A stretch of 64,000 nt of DNA from Ophiodon elongatus (GCA_016806645.1 JACSYO010000129.1:1-64000); one strand, 5' to 3'. Shown: positions 24,864 through 39,101, numbered from the stretch's first letter. Numbers and translations: made by a program. Notes: generated from the letters alone by a model not told the origin.

Positions 24864-25268
24864 CAGGTTGTCATGTTAAACCTCCATCACTGCCCGTGTC
24901 AGTCTTGTTTTCTACCTTTGGGACAGATTATGGCTCTTTGCTCCCCCACTGTTCCCATCCTGGCCTCTCCTGCTGTGGCAGGCTGCTCCTTGTCCTATAC
25001 CATGGCTGGAGGCTGCTAATGCCATTGAGTGGCTTTAATAGTGGGGACCTGAGTTTAATATTGGCAACTGAGGAGCCTCTGGCTATGTCTGTGTGTGTGT
25101 GTGTATCAGTGTAGGTGTGTAACCTTGGCATTGGCTTGTGTTGTGTACCTCTCTCCTGGCCTCCTGCCTGCTGTGTTTCTCTGACCCTCTTTGTGGGTCA
25201 CATCCACTGCTGGAGCTCTCCTGACACTGTCAGCATGACACATGGCATTAAAACAACAGACCCTGATG
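24864..25268 (+). repeat. Duplicated block 1, right copy (partner 2377-2764)
   Basis: This copy has the same order of sub-motifs as the left one, from the CAGGTTGTCATG start to the ACCCTGATG end. It additionally carries a short (GT)n run at about 25087-25104 where the left copy has a repeated GTGTAG. It opens the right half of the proposed duplication. Confidence 0.85.
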
Positions 25269-25745
25269 TGATACACCCTGTGGAGAGTGAACCGAGGGTG
25301 GTACACAGTGTGTCCATAGACCTGTCAGTGTGTCTCGTCAGATCTTTGCTCTCAGCTACTCACTGCAGGGACACAGACTACAGAGGTCCCCCGACACAAA
25401 AATAATACCACCATATACATCATTTGGAGACATAATGTCGAGCCTGATAGCCAAGAATGTGCATCCAAATCTGACAATAAAGAAATATAATGTGACAAGT
25501 CAAAGAGTTAAAGCAGAAGCAAAAGCCATGTGCAGAATATAAATCACATCAGAAAAAAGTTGATGTTCATGAATCTTCAGCATCCTTTATAGAGACAGCA
25601 GATATGTAGTCAGAAGCCTTTATGTTCAAAAATGTTCACTCCTCATTGCTAACACAACACTATGTGAAGCCCTCAGGCTGCTGGAAGCCAATGAGTCAGG
25701 AACAATATGGTGCTGGATGTCTCTCAGTGTGTGTGTGTTTGTATT

Positions 25746-26075
25746 TCACATTAAGCTGTTTCATCTCCTCCCACCTCTCATCCCTCCATTGTTATTGTGA
25801 ACTCCTACCTCCCACAATCCCTCTCTCCAGCCCTGCTCTCCCTCTCTCTCTCCCCATTAGGGAGCCAGCAGCTCTGATCAGGTGATGCTGTGCTTGACTC
25901 ATTTCCTGTGAGAATCGATGGCCACATTTAAGCAAATGGCTGGAAGCTAATGACTTTAGTGGAGCTGGGGGCGGGGCCAGAGTGCACTGACTCAGGTCAG
26001 CATCAGACAGAAAGAATTGGTGAGCGTGGACGTCCCTCCTGGTAAAAACACTTGAAGGGCATCCTAACAGAGGAC
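25746..26075 (+). repeat. Duplicated block 2, right copy (partner 3101-3420)
   Basis: Same-orientation partner of 3101-3420. At its right end it has the CATCCTAACAGAG motif but not the inverted upstream copy seen at 3372-3386. It therefore probably shows the state before the palindrome formed. Confidence 0.8.
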
Positions 26076-29054
26076 ATGTCCACCACTGGGAACAAATACC
26101 TGCTTTTAATTCACATGTGGAATTGATGTTAAAATGAGAGTATTTATTTCCTTAATGATAACTAAATGTCTCATATTCAGAACAAAATGACAGCAGGCTG
26201 TTTCAACATCACAGTAACAAAAACAGCTTCTGGGATATTGTACATTTTCACAGTACTCAGTGTCTTCATTTTCAAAATGATCATGTACAGGGTTGGGTGA
26301 TCAACATTAGGATGCCGTACTGTAAATTAAAATCAGCTAAATCTTTCAGAAAGGTGTTACAATTGTACATTTTTTACTAATCATTTACAGTGAAGCAGGT
26401 GGGAGTTTAGGGTGCTTTCCATCAATGCTTGTAATGCCTCTCAGGTTTCTTTTCAGGAGCTTGCTCCCAGATCATCGACACTTTTCTGTTTGCCCAGCAA
26501 GTCAAGTGGACACACGTCTTCAGATAGCCAAACCATAAACATCACAAAATCACACGTAATTTCCCACAATCTCTTTCAGTACAGAGGAGGATGAGTAGCT
26601 GCAATATAATTACACAGCATGACAAGAAGAAGCCTGCTGGGTAATCATATGGGACATGAAGTCCTGTGGTTGTTGTTCCCAGAACCCCAAAGACCAGCGT
26701 TGTCACAGTGATGCAACAGTGATTTGTGTGATTGTGGGAAAGGGAAATAAAAAATGACAGTTATATTGTCGTACTACCCCATCCTCCCCGTTCAGAAACA
26801 AAGATCAACAGCAGATTATATGAAGCCAAATCAGTGAATGAGCACATCCAATACTCTGGTCTGGGAGAGCAGGCAGGGCTCTAGCTGGGGGCTTTGATAT
26901 GCAGACAAGCCAGGAGGAGGAAGATGAGAAGTCAAGATCAAACACCAGACAACAGCTCTCTCCTCACACTAGCTGATAGTGAAACTGCTGCAGGGTTAAT
27001 GGATGGATGGATGAACAGGCAGAATGGGCGATCAAATGTAAACAGGTCACATGAAGTATTTCTGAAGACAGAAGGACACTGCTGATTTAAAACAACTACA
27101 GATTTTGTCCTTGGACAGAACTAAATGTTCACTATGCTGAGGTCCATTAGTATGAACTCACTCTGAAGTTTAAGTATATTTGGCTTTAGATCTCTAAAAG
27201 GGAAACATCATCCACATTCCTCTGCATTGTGTCACCAAAGTTAATGAGAACACAGAGAGACTGGACAACCTTCACACATCCTCAGCACTAATGTTAGAAG
27301 ACAGATGAGAATTAGAGGGACAGAGGAGGTGGAGAGTAGAACAGAGGGAGAGAACAGGAGGAGAAACAGGGACGATAACGGATGATGAAACTCTTCTTCA
27401 TCACTCTGATTCACAGAAGGCTTCTTGTCCAATCAAGTTTAAAATATTTCCTCTGACCTCCACATCTGCTGTCTCTCCTACTCCACATCACCACTCTCTC
27501 TAATTAGCCAGATTTTGCTGTGGAGGTGCTTTATGTCCAAAATTATATTTAAAATAAGAACAAATATCTCTCCAAAAAGAGTGAATGTGCAGGAGGATAA
27601 CTTAAACTGCCAAACAACTATTTAAGTGGCTAATTGAAAGTCATAAAGACTCAGGAGGTCAATGTTTTTAATCTGAACCTCTTTTAGGTTAATTAATTGT
27701 ATTATTTTACAATTAGACAACATATAAAATAACTGCAGAAGGTCATTTGATCAGCACACTGTATTGAACATGTTGACTGCCTGTTGTCTTACTTTGCCCT
27801 CTGTTTAACCTGTTTACTGACGTAACAAGGCAGAGAGGACAGTGGGAGGGGACAGTGATCCCTGAGGGTGTGGTGATTTTAAAGTAGATCAATGAATGTC
27901 AAAGGCATCTTGTTCAAGTTTGGTGCAGGTCAACATTGAGCATGCTAATGATGCTTCTGAGAAGCCACGCTTTTTCCTACTTTTAGACATTTGGATCTTT
28001 AATCTGAACCCAATATGAGGGCAACAAACGTCATGAAAACATAAAATCAGGTTCAGGCTTCAGCATACGGGTGGAGGATGAACCACCGAGTTCTAAAAAC
28101 ATTCAGAGATAAAGGCTGTACTATAGAAGATGATGGGAATAACACTGGTTGGATCACTGAGTCGAGTGCTTCAAGTTCAAAAATCTTTAAATGTTACTAT
28201 TTAAAACCTTTCACATTTTCCATATCACTTCCTGATTCATACGAAACTATCAGCTACATCACAACCACAATTGATTTGCAATCATAAAATAAACTGCAGT
28301 TGACCCTGAATCTATAATCCTCTATATGAACATTAATCAGTGTTGATTATTATTGAATGGAGGTCCGGTTGAGATCATCGACTGCTGCTGAAGACTGATC
28401 TTGTCGTTATTGACTCCAATAAGTGAAAGTAGAGAAGTGCTGCTCTGTCAGCATGTTATGTTTGTTCAGAAGCAGTCCGTCTTTTTATTCCTCTGGCTTT
28501 GTTGTGGTCAGAGCAAAGTGAGCCGTTTTGAAATACATGTCTGGTTGAAAACTAACGTAAAAGCATCAGAATGCTGAAGTGATGCACCGACCCAGAGACA
28601 GCACAGTATCTGACCTCCTATACAATAAACTGTTGGGTGCCATAGTTTTAAAGCTGGCTATTGAGCTGCCTTGAGGAACTCTGGGTCAAACCGTCCATCC
28701 GTCTGCCGGTACTGAAACCTCCACCATCCAGGTTATACATGAGATCCTGATCAATGCCACTGAAGCTGGATGCAGAGTGTTAGTGCTGCCTGAGAAGTGG
28801 ATGTGAGCAACAAACCACTGATGCCAACTGCTCTGGGTTTTCACTGTGCTGCTTTTTTAAGTTGAAACAAAGTGCTTCATGTTGCATTGTGAAAACCTCA
28901 AAAAAGCCGCTCCTCATTGAAGACTACATCATGCCACTCTTGTCCCCCTGTACTCCCACTTACATTACTCACATACACTGGGATCCACCTCAGTGAGGCA
29001 TCTGTTACTGCATTCAGTGCTATCCAAATATGCAGGTTAAAGCAGTGTGGTTCA
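26076..29054. other. No gene seen
   Basis: A TGGA tetramer run (27000-27013) and weak block 3 (27429-27490) are the only marks. Confidence 0.55.
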
Positions 29055-29335
29055 CAGAGGTGGAAAGTAAGGGACATTTACTCACATGCAAAGTTGAGGT
29101 ACTTATCTTTTGATGGAGTATTTCCATTCCAAGTTACTTGATATTTCTTCTCCACTACATTTCAGAAGGATATATTGTACTTTTTACTCCACTGCATCCG
29201 TTTAATAGATTGAGTTACTAGCTACATTGCAGATCCGGATTATCTGAACAAAATAGTATCAACAAATAAAATATTTAGCTTAAACTACCCAGCAGTATAA
29301 AAGGTATTTACATGTAGCCAGGCCATTAATACTAA
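29055..29335 (+). mobile_element. hAT-type non-autonomous element, left part
   Basis: It starts CAGAGGTGGAAAGTAA and continues with ACATTTACTC, GAGTATTTCCATT, CTCCACTACATTTCAGA, TTGTACTTTTTACTCCACTG, GTTACTAGCTACATTGCAGA and AAACTACCCAGCAGTATA. This is the well-known order of a teleost repeat with hAT-like CAGAGGTG ends. The right half and right terminus are absent, and R1 copy 2 follows about 90 bases later. Confidence 0.75.
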
Positions 29336-29421
29336 TTTTGTTTATGAGTGCTGAGGCTGGTCTGTGTCTAATGATTTGTAGAGGTTTGTTTAGAATAGTA
29401 TAGAATGTGTGTGGTGTGTGC

Positions 29422-29530
29422 GTGTGACATCTCAGTGGGATTCTAGAATCTATGACACATTGTGTGTGTGTGACATCACAGTGGAATCTATGACCCATCA
29501 CAGGCAGGTAGTTTCCCACATTGAGGATGA
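29422..29530 (-). repeat. Dispersed repeat 'R1', copy 2 (inverted)
   Basis: This carries the same 79-base core as 4288-4366 on the opposite strand, with no mismatch found. Beyond the core it shares GGGAAACT-CTGCC and an upstream ATCCTC motif with the copy at 57 kb, so the repeat extends past the CA-rich part. It lies just downstream of the hAT-type fragment. Confidence 0.8.
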
Positions 29531-29800
29531 GCTCTCACACCAGAGTCTACTGAACTACTGGAGTAGGGGTGACACCGGATAGTCCACTGTATCTAAGGAG
29601 CCTGATTGGATTGGGAATCTTACAGTGGAATCATCACAGTGACGGGGAAACGTGGTAATGAAACAAAGGATCACTTGAGAAATAACAACATGGCTATTTT
29701 AAAATCAAAGAATACACTTAAATTATTTTAAAAATGAATAACGATTCTCTAATATCAGCTGTGGAAGGTGTGTAGAAACATCTGTTTGCGGCGCTATAAC

Positions 29801-29837
29801 CACACACACACAGACACAGACACACACACACACACAC
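29801..29837. repeat. (CA)n microsatellite with two CAGA interruptions
   Basis: A CA tract broken twice by CAGA, between the R1 copy 2 region and the 30.2 kb MITE. Confidence 0.9.
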
Positions 29838-30235
29838 TTATTCTGAAATAACAGCAAAGCGATAGCGATGTAACTTGTCCAATGATGACGTTGTTGTTGT
29901 TTTTACTTTTTATCTACAGATACATAAAGCTGAAACAAATGGGATCAATGAGCAAGAACATCAGGTAAGACTTGACCAATCAGAATCAAGTATGTCAATT
30001 CTTAGTCGGGACACTCTTACAATGCGCCATCGTAGTTTTCTCTCTGTTGGACTTGAAACTCTTTGAACCGGGATACAGATGTGCTTATTTAAAGTTCTTA
30101 AACATGTGCTTGAAGACAAAACTCATTAATCATTGTATTTCATTCCTCTGGGTCAGATGTTTAGAAAGTGTCCTCCCACTGTTCTGCTCAATGTTCTTCA
30201 TCTCTTCAATTTAGCTTCACTACATATGTAATTAT

Positions 30236-30777
30236 CAACCTGTTCTCATCCCGAGGCGTCCAGTAATTTAGCCTGGTCAGTGATTCTTGGTGTCTGTGAG
30301 ACACCCAGCCACAGCATAACGGGCAGAGCCACTGACAGAGTTTAAATAGAGAGATAGTCCACAAAGGGCAGGTGGGAGAATCAAACTAAACAGGACTTTT
30401 ATCCAGAAGACATGTTTGTTCTCTGTGGGTAACTTTAAGTAAACTTTGACATTTTATCACGTGAGTCGTTAGTGTTGTTAGTCACTGACTCACTTGTGGT
30501 AGTCACGTAAGTAGTCAAGTTCAGATAAGTTATGCTCTTTTCCTAAACCTGACCAAGGAATATAACTAACTAAGTGGTTTTATTGCCTAAACCTAACTTC
30601 CTGTGAAGACAGAAGTTTATTTTGAAAAAAAACGATGAATGTCATGAGTGTATATTAGCACTTCTTCACTGTCACGTGCAAAGCTAACGCTAGAGGGGTA
30701 CGAAGAGCGTCATAGTTTGAAGCTTATTGACGCTGACCAAGCTGCATTCTTTGACGCATTGGTGTGAGAATGTGTTG
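30236..30777. mobile_element. Non-autonomous DNA-transposon-like element (~540 bp)
   Basis: The ends form an inverted repeat: 30236-30260 against 30753-30777, 18 of 25 positions complementary, with TTCTCA and GCGTC conserved. The interior has CCTAAACCTAAC-type motifs (30543 and 30589), common in a teleost MITE group I recognise by pattern. A related end is at 19815-19925. No transposase frame was seen and no target duplication was identified. Confidence 0.55.
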
Positions 30778-31150
30778 TAGTTGGATGAAAATCATGGAGC
30801 CCTGCATGTCAGCAAATACTTCTCAAATATGTTTCCGATTGCACTGGCCCTGAGCATGCTTCCAGGCAAACTGCCACTGATTCATCAAATCACGATATTA
30901 ACTCCATTTCTCTTCAGCGGAGAAGCATTGTTAAAATGAGATCGGTCTTACATGTCAGCGATACAGAGAGGACTATACATCCTTAAAACAAATAAGACGA
31001 TAAGAAACCTCTTACGGGCCCCACAAAGACTACAATCCCCAACCAGCCGGAAACTGTTCAACCATTCAACCATGAACTCTGCAGCTTCTCAGGAGTCGAC
31101 CAAACAAGTAAATCACTCATAGAAGGATGGTGCAGGTGAGGATAAACCAT

Positions 31151-31152
<2 letters not shown>

Positions 31153-31188
<36 letters not shown>

Positions 31189-31202
31189 TTTTTTTTTTTT
31201 TT
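31153..31202. repeat. (TG)14 followed by a T14 run
   Basis: TG repeats at 31153-31180, a TATGTGTG link, then fourteen T at 31189-31202. Confidence 0.95.
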
Positions 31203-34200
31203 ATCTGAGAAGAGCTTTTCACCCACTTCTCCTCAGGGTGTACTAGAGTAAAGGTATCAGAGGACACTCTGTGCTCCCTACTCATCTGGAAATTCAATTA
31301 ACAAAATTGTCTTCATGAACAGATTCATTAAATTTCAAAGAAATGTCTTAGTTATGTAGGTGGACCTGTTGTCAACCATTGACTGGATTTGATATTGTTA
31401 TCTCGAATCACACAGTCCAAGGTCTTCACCACTGCTCTGTACAGCTTTATAGTTAATGAATATACTTAGTTTAATACAGTGCATACAGTATCATGTCTTA
31501 CACATAAAGTCCACAATCCAGTCAGATAAAATGATGCTCAGAACAAACGTTCACACACAGAGACGAGTTCTCAGCATGTTTACCAAAACTGAAGTCCTTG
31601 ACCTCTTAATCCATCATCCCCTGTATTCACTGCAGACTTGTTTCCAGAGGGAATAGTCAGATATACTCCGATGTGGAGCTCTCTGCACTGCAGGACTACA
31701 GTTCTGTCACGTCTCTGGACAGGTGATTTCAACTCTTTTAGCCTTGCGGGCTGGCAGTTGTTGGTTCTGGAAGAAAATATGTTTTTCTGTCCACTGGCTG
31801 TTAGTTATGACTGTTTTCTCTAGTTGCTTAAGTTTTTGAACAATGAGTTTTGCTGGTTAGAGATCAGAGATCGATAAAAACCTCTCTCATCTCTCAGGTA
31901 TCGAAAATATTTACAATACTTTTACCAATGGACAGAAGACTGAATGGAGAGGAAAACTATTCTCAGTCCTTTAAATCTGTGGTTGACTGGGTTTTTAGTC
32001 GTAAAACAGATTCAGTTACTTCAGACAAGTGACTGACTGACTGAGCTGAAACCAAGTGTGTTTGACTTGAATGAAATCTAACAAACACACCATGATACTG
32101 GTACAGCTGGAAGGAATACTGTTTCACTGAACAAGGTCAATGCCTCCACGAAACACTGAGGGCTCTGTTGTTGTGACGATAACGACAAACAGACGACTCC
32201 ATCTTCTGCTCAGCTAGATGTAAGTCCACTATATATTCCCATAGATAGAAGTTATTTGCTGCTATGTGAATGTTCTGAATGTCAGAGGTTGACAGCTAAC
32301 CACAGACACAGTTTGACTACACCAGAGGAGACCTCCACCACAACAGTGATCACCTCCACAATCACCACGTCCTACGTCATAGTGACATAGTATGACAACT
32401 TTATCTACACGAAGCCGAACCCCAAACACCACAGCTCTCACATCTGATCGCACTTGTGCACAATTACTAGATAGACCTAATACACCTCTTAAAAATAATG
32501 TTAATAAATGTCCCTCATGATGGAGGGTTGTAAATCAAGCAGGAATATATATATATTTAAAAAAAATGAATCAAATCTGTATATAAGCCTTGAAATGTTG
32601 AAATGATACCTGTGAAATACTTTTTAAATGGTGACATCAGTTAGAATATAATATCTCATCTCCAGGGAAAATGGCAAAATGTCAGAGGTTGAATGAGGTT
32701 TAGCAGAGAGAAACAGCTTAGTCCTGCATGGCTGAGAGCAGAAAGGCCTGGCATACAGATGAGACATGATCTCAGTAAGTGGGAGATTCTGCAATATTGA
32801 TATTAATAATGAAGTATTTTGGGGGCTGTGGAGCCGTGCAGGAAGATACACAAGACAAGGGAGGCATACAATGCATCCATATTTCATTATGATACTACAG
32901 ACCTGAAGATATGGCTGCTTCTCAGGGATAGTATTAAAACATCAGTGGTCTCAATTACAGGGCAACACTTTCCATTCTTAGTGAATGTCTGAACATTATC
33001 CTGACTGAAGGCTAAATGTGGATCTAGAGGACAAATCATGTACCTGGCAGCAGGTACTGTACCCTTTATGGTGTGAGTATGTCTTTACATGTTAGAGAAC
33101 GACACAAGTACAAACAACACAGTCATGGAGCTCCCAGTCAGCCCTGAAACATCTTCCTCTTTCACAGAGCCGTGGTGATTTATGGGAAATGAGGCTGATT
33201 CTTTTAAAATGCTACATTCAGAGTGAGTAGAGGAGCTGGGGAGGTACCAGGTAATCTATGATGAGACTGCACCACAGCTGAGACATGGCATACCATTGTT
33301 TTAAGGTGGTGTGAGGTGGGAACAGGTGTCATTAGATAGAAGAAGAAAGAACATACACTGATGCTGCTGCATTTGAACTGTGAGGCTGAACTATTCTAAC
33401 TTCTAAGAGACTGAGATGCTTCAAACACAATTATGTTTTTAGTATCAAGCAGAACAAAAAGTAAACGCAAGCTTTGCTGGCTGGTCTAACATTTGATTCA
33501 TTGTCTGTCCACTCCACTTTATGAATTCAGATATGAGTTGTGGTTTTCATCATCATCATCATTCATGCTGTCTGTGTTGTGATCATGAATATTAATGTTT
33601 GTCTAGTACTGTTTCAGAGAATGGCCTCTCAGTGGAGTCTCTATAATCCTCTTAGTGATCGATCAAGGGCAGTCCTCATGTGGGAATCATTGACAACATA
33701 TATATAATTATTGGTTTAATTAATGAAAGCACACAAATATATATCTTCAGCAACTTTTATAAATATTTGGTATCCAATGTTGTTTTTTTGTTTAAATTAA
33801 TCAGAGATATTTGAAGACAAAGATGGGAATAATTCTAAAGACAGACTGCAGTTAATGCTGACATCTGTCTTCTACAACTGCTTGCTGTTTGTATGAAGAC
33901 CTTCACTTTCAGTTGACAGACTCCATATATACTTCTCACATAATTTGAGGGAAGAGCAGTGCAACTAGTTATCAAATAAAAGTACTAGATTTCAACCAAC
34001 ACAACACTTTTACAAAATAACAGGTGCACAGGACTCTAGATTTCTCTCTCGTCTTCATTAGTTCAGAGAAACTTATCAGCCATGTTTGGATAATGAGCCC
34101 CCTGTCAGTTGGCTCCAGAGGCCCCCCTCCATAAATCAATCTGTACTCATGGTTTGAGGAACTCTTGTGAGAGCATAGCTCTGCTTGCCAGGCCTGTACT

Positions 34201-37200
34201 CCCTGTGCACCGGTCCTTCTCAACAACCAACTGTCTTTCCAGCTGACACCATTCTTTCAAGATCAACACGCAGTCTGTTCCTGTTCAATACTGAACATTT
34301 AGTTATTACAATTATCAGAGTAACCAATATTCTGATATTAAAATATATTATTGAATGTGTGTGTGTGTGAGGATCTTTATAATCTCTCCCAACACTTCAT
34401 GTGTCCTGTAAAGGAACACTTGATCTACAGATTTAAAGGAATTGTATTAATTTAAAGGTGTTTGTATGTGATCAACACAACAATCCTTCTCACATACCCA
34501 CAAAGAAGAATGAAAGTGGATGCATGTTTTTACTGTTGTTTAGAAATGTGTATTTATCAGGTAAACAGTCCGTTTCAAGTGATTAGTCACATATATAATG
34601 GAGTCTTTCTTTAGCAAGAAACAATCTAAAAAAGCTATTATATTCTTTGGAAAACTTTCAACATGCAAAGTACAGCCAAATTACAGTAAATGGCCTGAGA
34701 CATTAAAAACCAGTGTAAGGGTATTAAATGGTCGGAAAGTGTACACCAACGATTCAAGTATCAGACTTACTGGAGAGTGAGGTACAAACATGTGTCCGTC
34801 TGTTTCTTTGTCACTCCAGCTGATTTTGTACATTTTAACCACCTTTGATTTCTGTTGAAATTATTTTCTATTCATATCAGCTTGAATGCCCAAACTGTTT
34901 TTAAGATGCAACCTGAGTTGTTTTTTTTCTACTCTTTTTGAGAGCAGCGGTGTTAAAAACAACTCACTCAGCCTTCAGTAGAGCTGCATTCCTGTAACTA
35001 ACCTCACCAACAAAAAAATGACATGCAATTGGTTTAACCTTCAATTTTAGCTTCAAATATCATTTCAAAATAACATTTTAACAATTGCTTCTTTTTTTTT
35101 CAAACAAAAACCATGTTGTGGCTGCCACCTGTATAAATGAGCCTCCTGCGTTAAAAAAAAAAATGTGTTTGACAGTCTGAAAACTCTCAAAAACTAATTA
35201 CTAAATGTTGGTAGTCAACTGATCAGTGGTGAGTGTTGGATGCCATTCACACTGTTGTGATTGTTTTTTGTGCTGCTAATTTCTATATTATTATTTACTG
35301 TCTATGATTAATGAGCTACTTGATCAGCAAAAATCATGTTTCAAAGACATCATTGAGGAAGTGGAAAGGAGCTTCAAGTCCTTTGCTCAACTATTTATGG
35401 AGTTGTGTGTATCCCCCTTTTTTTGTCATGGCCGTGAGGGCCCAGTTCATGACAAGACAAGACATTTGAAAACCAAGCTAAATGGTCAGTTCTGATGAAG
35501 TTTCTCTGATTTAAGGAAATAAATTAATTCTAAAGAGAGGAAAAGGTTAACAAAACTGAATAGCACAGATATTTTTCATCAATAAAGATTTAACAGACAA
35601 TGTGAAACAGAAACAAATGGAGCTAGAAAGCTAAACTGAAGGAGGCACAAGACAAAGGGCAGACTGCATATCTACGCTAAGATCAACTCTTTGTTCTCTA
35701 ACTACGTTCTTCATGAATGACTTGATGGAATAACTGCTATGGTCTGTGTGTAAAGTCAGCGATAATATCAAAGAGGAAACAATACTTAAGTAATCTTACA
35801 ATGTATGATATACTAACAGTCATAAACTAGCTATTAGATGACAACAAGAGGATGACCTTCATTTACATCAATCTCTGCTACTGAGTTTAATCAGTATTTA
35901 TTTTAAAAGACAAACATTCTATGTTACTAAAGGAAAACAGTCACAGTATTTTCTTAATTTTCTTCTCTCCTTGACTGGCATTTTATCTAATTTATAGAGT
36001 TCCTCCTCAAACAAATAAAACTTCAGTTTCATTGTCTTTTGCTTAACAGAGACAGTTCCAACAGAAAACAGCAGTTTCCTAAAGGTAGGTGTAGAGGTTA
36101 AAAATGTTTAAGAGAGAATCAATATTCAACAATCTGTGTCTGACACCAAGTACCAGTATCACTACCATTGATTTTTAAGTGAAAATACAATGCACTATAA
36201 ACTATTTATTCTCTCCTCTCAATGTCTCTCTGTCTGTCTGCTACTCCTGTTGTTGTCTCTAGTTTCAACATAAAGTTTCACCCTCAGACTGAAAGCTCTC
36301 CTGGAGTCACAAACATTATGGTTGAAGAACAATTTCAGTGGGAAACACTTTTCACCACACTGAGACGCCCCACGGAGCCCTCAGCTCTGCTTTCAAAGAT
36401 TTGTGGGGATTAACTGGAAATATCAGGGCTTTGAGGCCAATCGCAGGTCATTGGCTTGATAATGTTCTACTATGTTCCCATATTTATCTAAATCCATGAT
36501 TAGTTGTGTAGTGAAACCTTATCAACAACTACAACCCTCTGTAATTATGAAGCTTCCATCAAAAAGCATTAGTCTCACAGGTTTTCAGCAGCTATTACAC
36601 TACAACAGTTTGAGGTATAAGTATGTGAATATAGTATCAATACCACTGAAGTTGTTCTACTTCGGAACTCAGGTGCATGGAGTGGACTAGAGCACTGTTT
36701 GCACCAGGTAAGAATAGTCAGTTGTAACTTTACATTAATCTTATTTCACAAATGGTATTTAAATCAGGGAGAATGTGACTCTGAACATGTGATCGTAAAA
36801 CAAGACACTGTCGAGCCAGCCTTCCTCTGAAACTGCATTCACTCTCATCCCGACCATAACTCTGACCCGAAACATTCATAACCTCAAGTATTTCATGAGC
36901 TTGTTGTTGGATACAGTAGTACAAAGACCAGGATTTTGTACTTCCTGATTCAGTCCATCAGTCATCAGTCTGTTCATTCACTAAAATGCTAGTTCAGGGT
37001 CACAGGGGGCAGCAGCCTCTCACATTAAACATTGGACACAGAACACATGGTTGAAAAAGTCCTTTCTTTATGTGAGAAAGGGAGTGAGCGTTTTTACTTT
37101 CCAACCAGCTCTTAGATGACACAACTGCAGGCAATCAACCTGTTGGATTCCATGTGTGAGCGAGAGCATTCAGCCAGTGCAGAGGAGGGGGACTGTATAA

Positions 37201-38824
37201 AGGGTCACTGGGAAGAAGCTGTGAGCAGTTGGATGACCTTTGTGCTCTGAACCTTGCCTTGATTCCTGACAAGTGCAAAACCCTGATGAAGGACCAGAAG
37301 AAAGAGTGATGACAGACTGGTGTAATGGGTGAGCAAACTGGTAAATACCCAGAATGTTCCCCCACCTGCTGATGTCTCTCAGCTTCTTCACTGTGTCCCT
37401 CCAGGTTTAATTTATTCACTTCAAACTTGACCCGTTTCGTCTTTGAGCATGATTTCTCAGCGATAGAGCACCTTACAGCCAAGAGTCACACCAACGTGTT
37501 TTACTCTTCAACACATCACAGATCATACACACATGCATGATCACACAACTGAAAGACAAACATTAAATACACCAAGAACTCGTCTGACAAAAATGACCAG
37601 CATAACAAACCTGCTGCAGTCTGTCAATCAGCACTTGTCACTCAGGTCATCTTTGACTAAAGCAACAGGAAGTTGTCTCATTGTATGACCATTTTGTTCT
37701 CACTTTTCTATCACCCTGGTCTATTATGTTTTCATTCCACTCCATCCTTGTTCTTCAGTCTGAATTAACAGGTTAACCTCTTGTGTGAATAATCTGATAT
37801 GTCGGAGTGGGTTACTGGGACTAGTGAGCAAATCAATGCAGCTAATGTGCTCATCAATCTCTGATTGCTCTGAGGGTCTCAGTTATGAGCAGGTCAGAAA
37901 TGTCAGACCAACCAGGTTACCCGCAACACATCATTCACTCCAGACTATTTTTTGACATTCAAGCAACACAACAGCTGTTTTTAGTTGTAGTGGAAAATAC
38001 CTTTTAACTAAAATATGGGTCTTGCTAGTAGGCAGCATTCAATAAAGAAGCTTCATACAGTCATTGGTTGTTTTGTTTTAATCTGCTAAAATACTGTAAG
38101 GTAAAGGGACCTCTTATATGTTAATCACACAAATTTACTGACCTCCCAAACCTTCCCATCTGAAACCAGCAAAATCTCAAACTATTTTTACAGTATGCCA
38201 GCATTCAGGTGACCTGGCATACATTGATTACATTACTTGCCCAACACAAATAAATAAAACCCATTTACTTAATTTATGTGGATCTGCATATCATCAGTGC
38301 ATATTAATAGTCATGTTATCAATACATAAATCGGACAACGCTCAAATTCTGAAAAGAAAAAGCAAGTGTCTGCTCTGTATCGAGTCGTGGCACAGAGTAG
38401 CAGTAGTCAGATATCACAGGATGAGATGAGATGTTGACAGACAAGACGATGCCGGAGGATTTGGTGTCTAGCAAATAGCAAAGGTGCTCGTTTGTCAACA
38501 TTCAGATTTGAACACAATGCTAAAAGGAAACCTGGTGACGCAATATGTGAGATTTTGGTACAAAGCCATGCAGAGGACAGAGGGGTCACAGCCGTTGTGC
38601 AGCGGAGCCGCAGGTTTCCACCTGGCTCTGCTGCACAAGCTGGACCGGAGAGACCAAACACAAAAACATCCAACAGCAAAGATCAAAGTTAGAGCTCTAG
38701 AGATACTGAGCATCATCTTTTCTCGTAAAATGTCTGGTGTAATCGGTAACACCAGGGTTGTCAAGAGTTTATTAACCGGTTTATTCACCGTGTCATCCCT
38801 TCCACTAACTAAGTTATCAACTGT
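31203..38824. other. Long stretch with no gene
   Basis: Apart from block 4 near 33.1 kb, short CAT (33549) and GT (34355-34369) runs and homopolymers near 34.9-35.2 kb, nothing is recognised. It makes up most of the extra length of the right copy. The frame at 38484-38834 (116 codons) is CpG-richer than its surroundings but matches no family I know. Confidence 0.55.
33126..33200 (+). repeat. Duplicated block 4, right copy (partner 6410-6480)
   Basis: Same-orientation partner of 6410-6480, keeping GCTCCCAGTCAG, CATCTTCCTC and GGTGATTTATGGGAAATGAG in the same spacing within a few bases. Confidence 0.5.
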
Positions 38825-39101
38825 TGTATCCTAGCTACCTATGGGGGTGGGTGGCACAGATGAGCGTACCTGGGATTGGCAGAGAGAGTGAGGTGGGATG
38901 TTGTTGTTTGTGCTGCTAGCCTGTTGAGAGTGAGTCTATGACCGGGAGCAGATTGTTAAGAGGTGAAAAGAACGTTTAGCGGTGGTGACTGTTGTTCTTG
39001 GCGTAGGCTACGGCCCACAGTAGCCTGTGTATAGTCCGCTAATAAAATGCAACAAGCAAGATAATGTCTCGTAGTTTTCCTCTCCACAGGTCGCTACAAT
39101 A
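38825..39101 (+). mobile_element. Possible solo LTR
   Basis: The segment starts TGTATCCTAGC and ends GGTCGCTACA, giving TG...CA termini. It contains AATAAAA (39042-39048) about 50 bases before the end, as in the R/U5 part of an LTR. No matching five-base flanking duplication and no second LTR or internal polyprotein were found, so this is a weak call. Confidence 0.25.

Noticed and set aside
38484..38834. 116-codon plus-strand frame in a mildly CpG-enriched stretch
   Set aside because: Overlapped by open frames on both strands, with no domain, signal peptide or splice signals that I could recognise.
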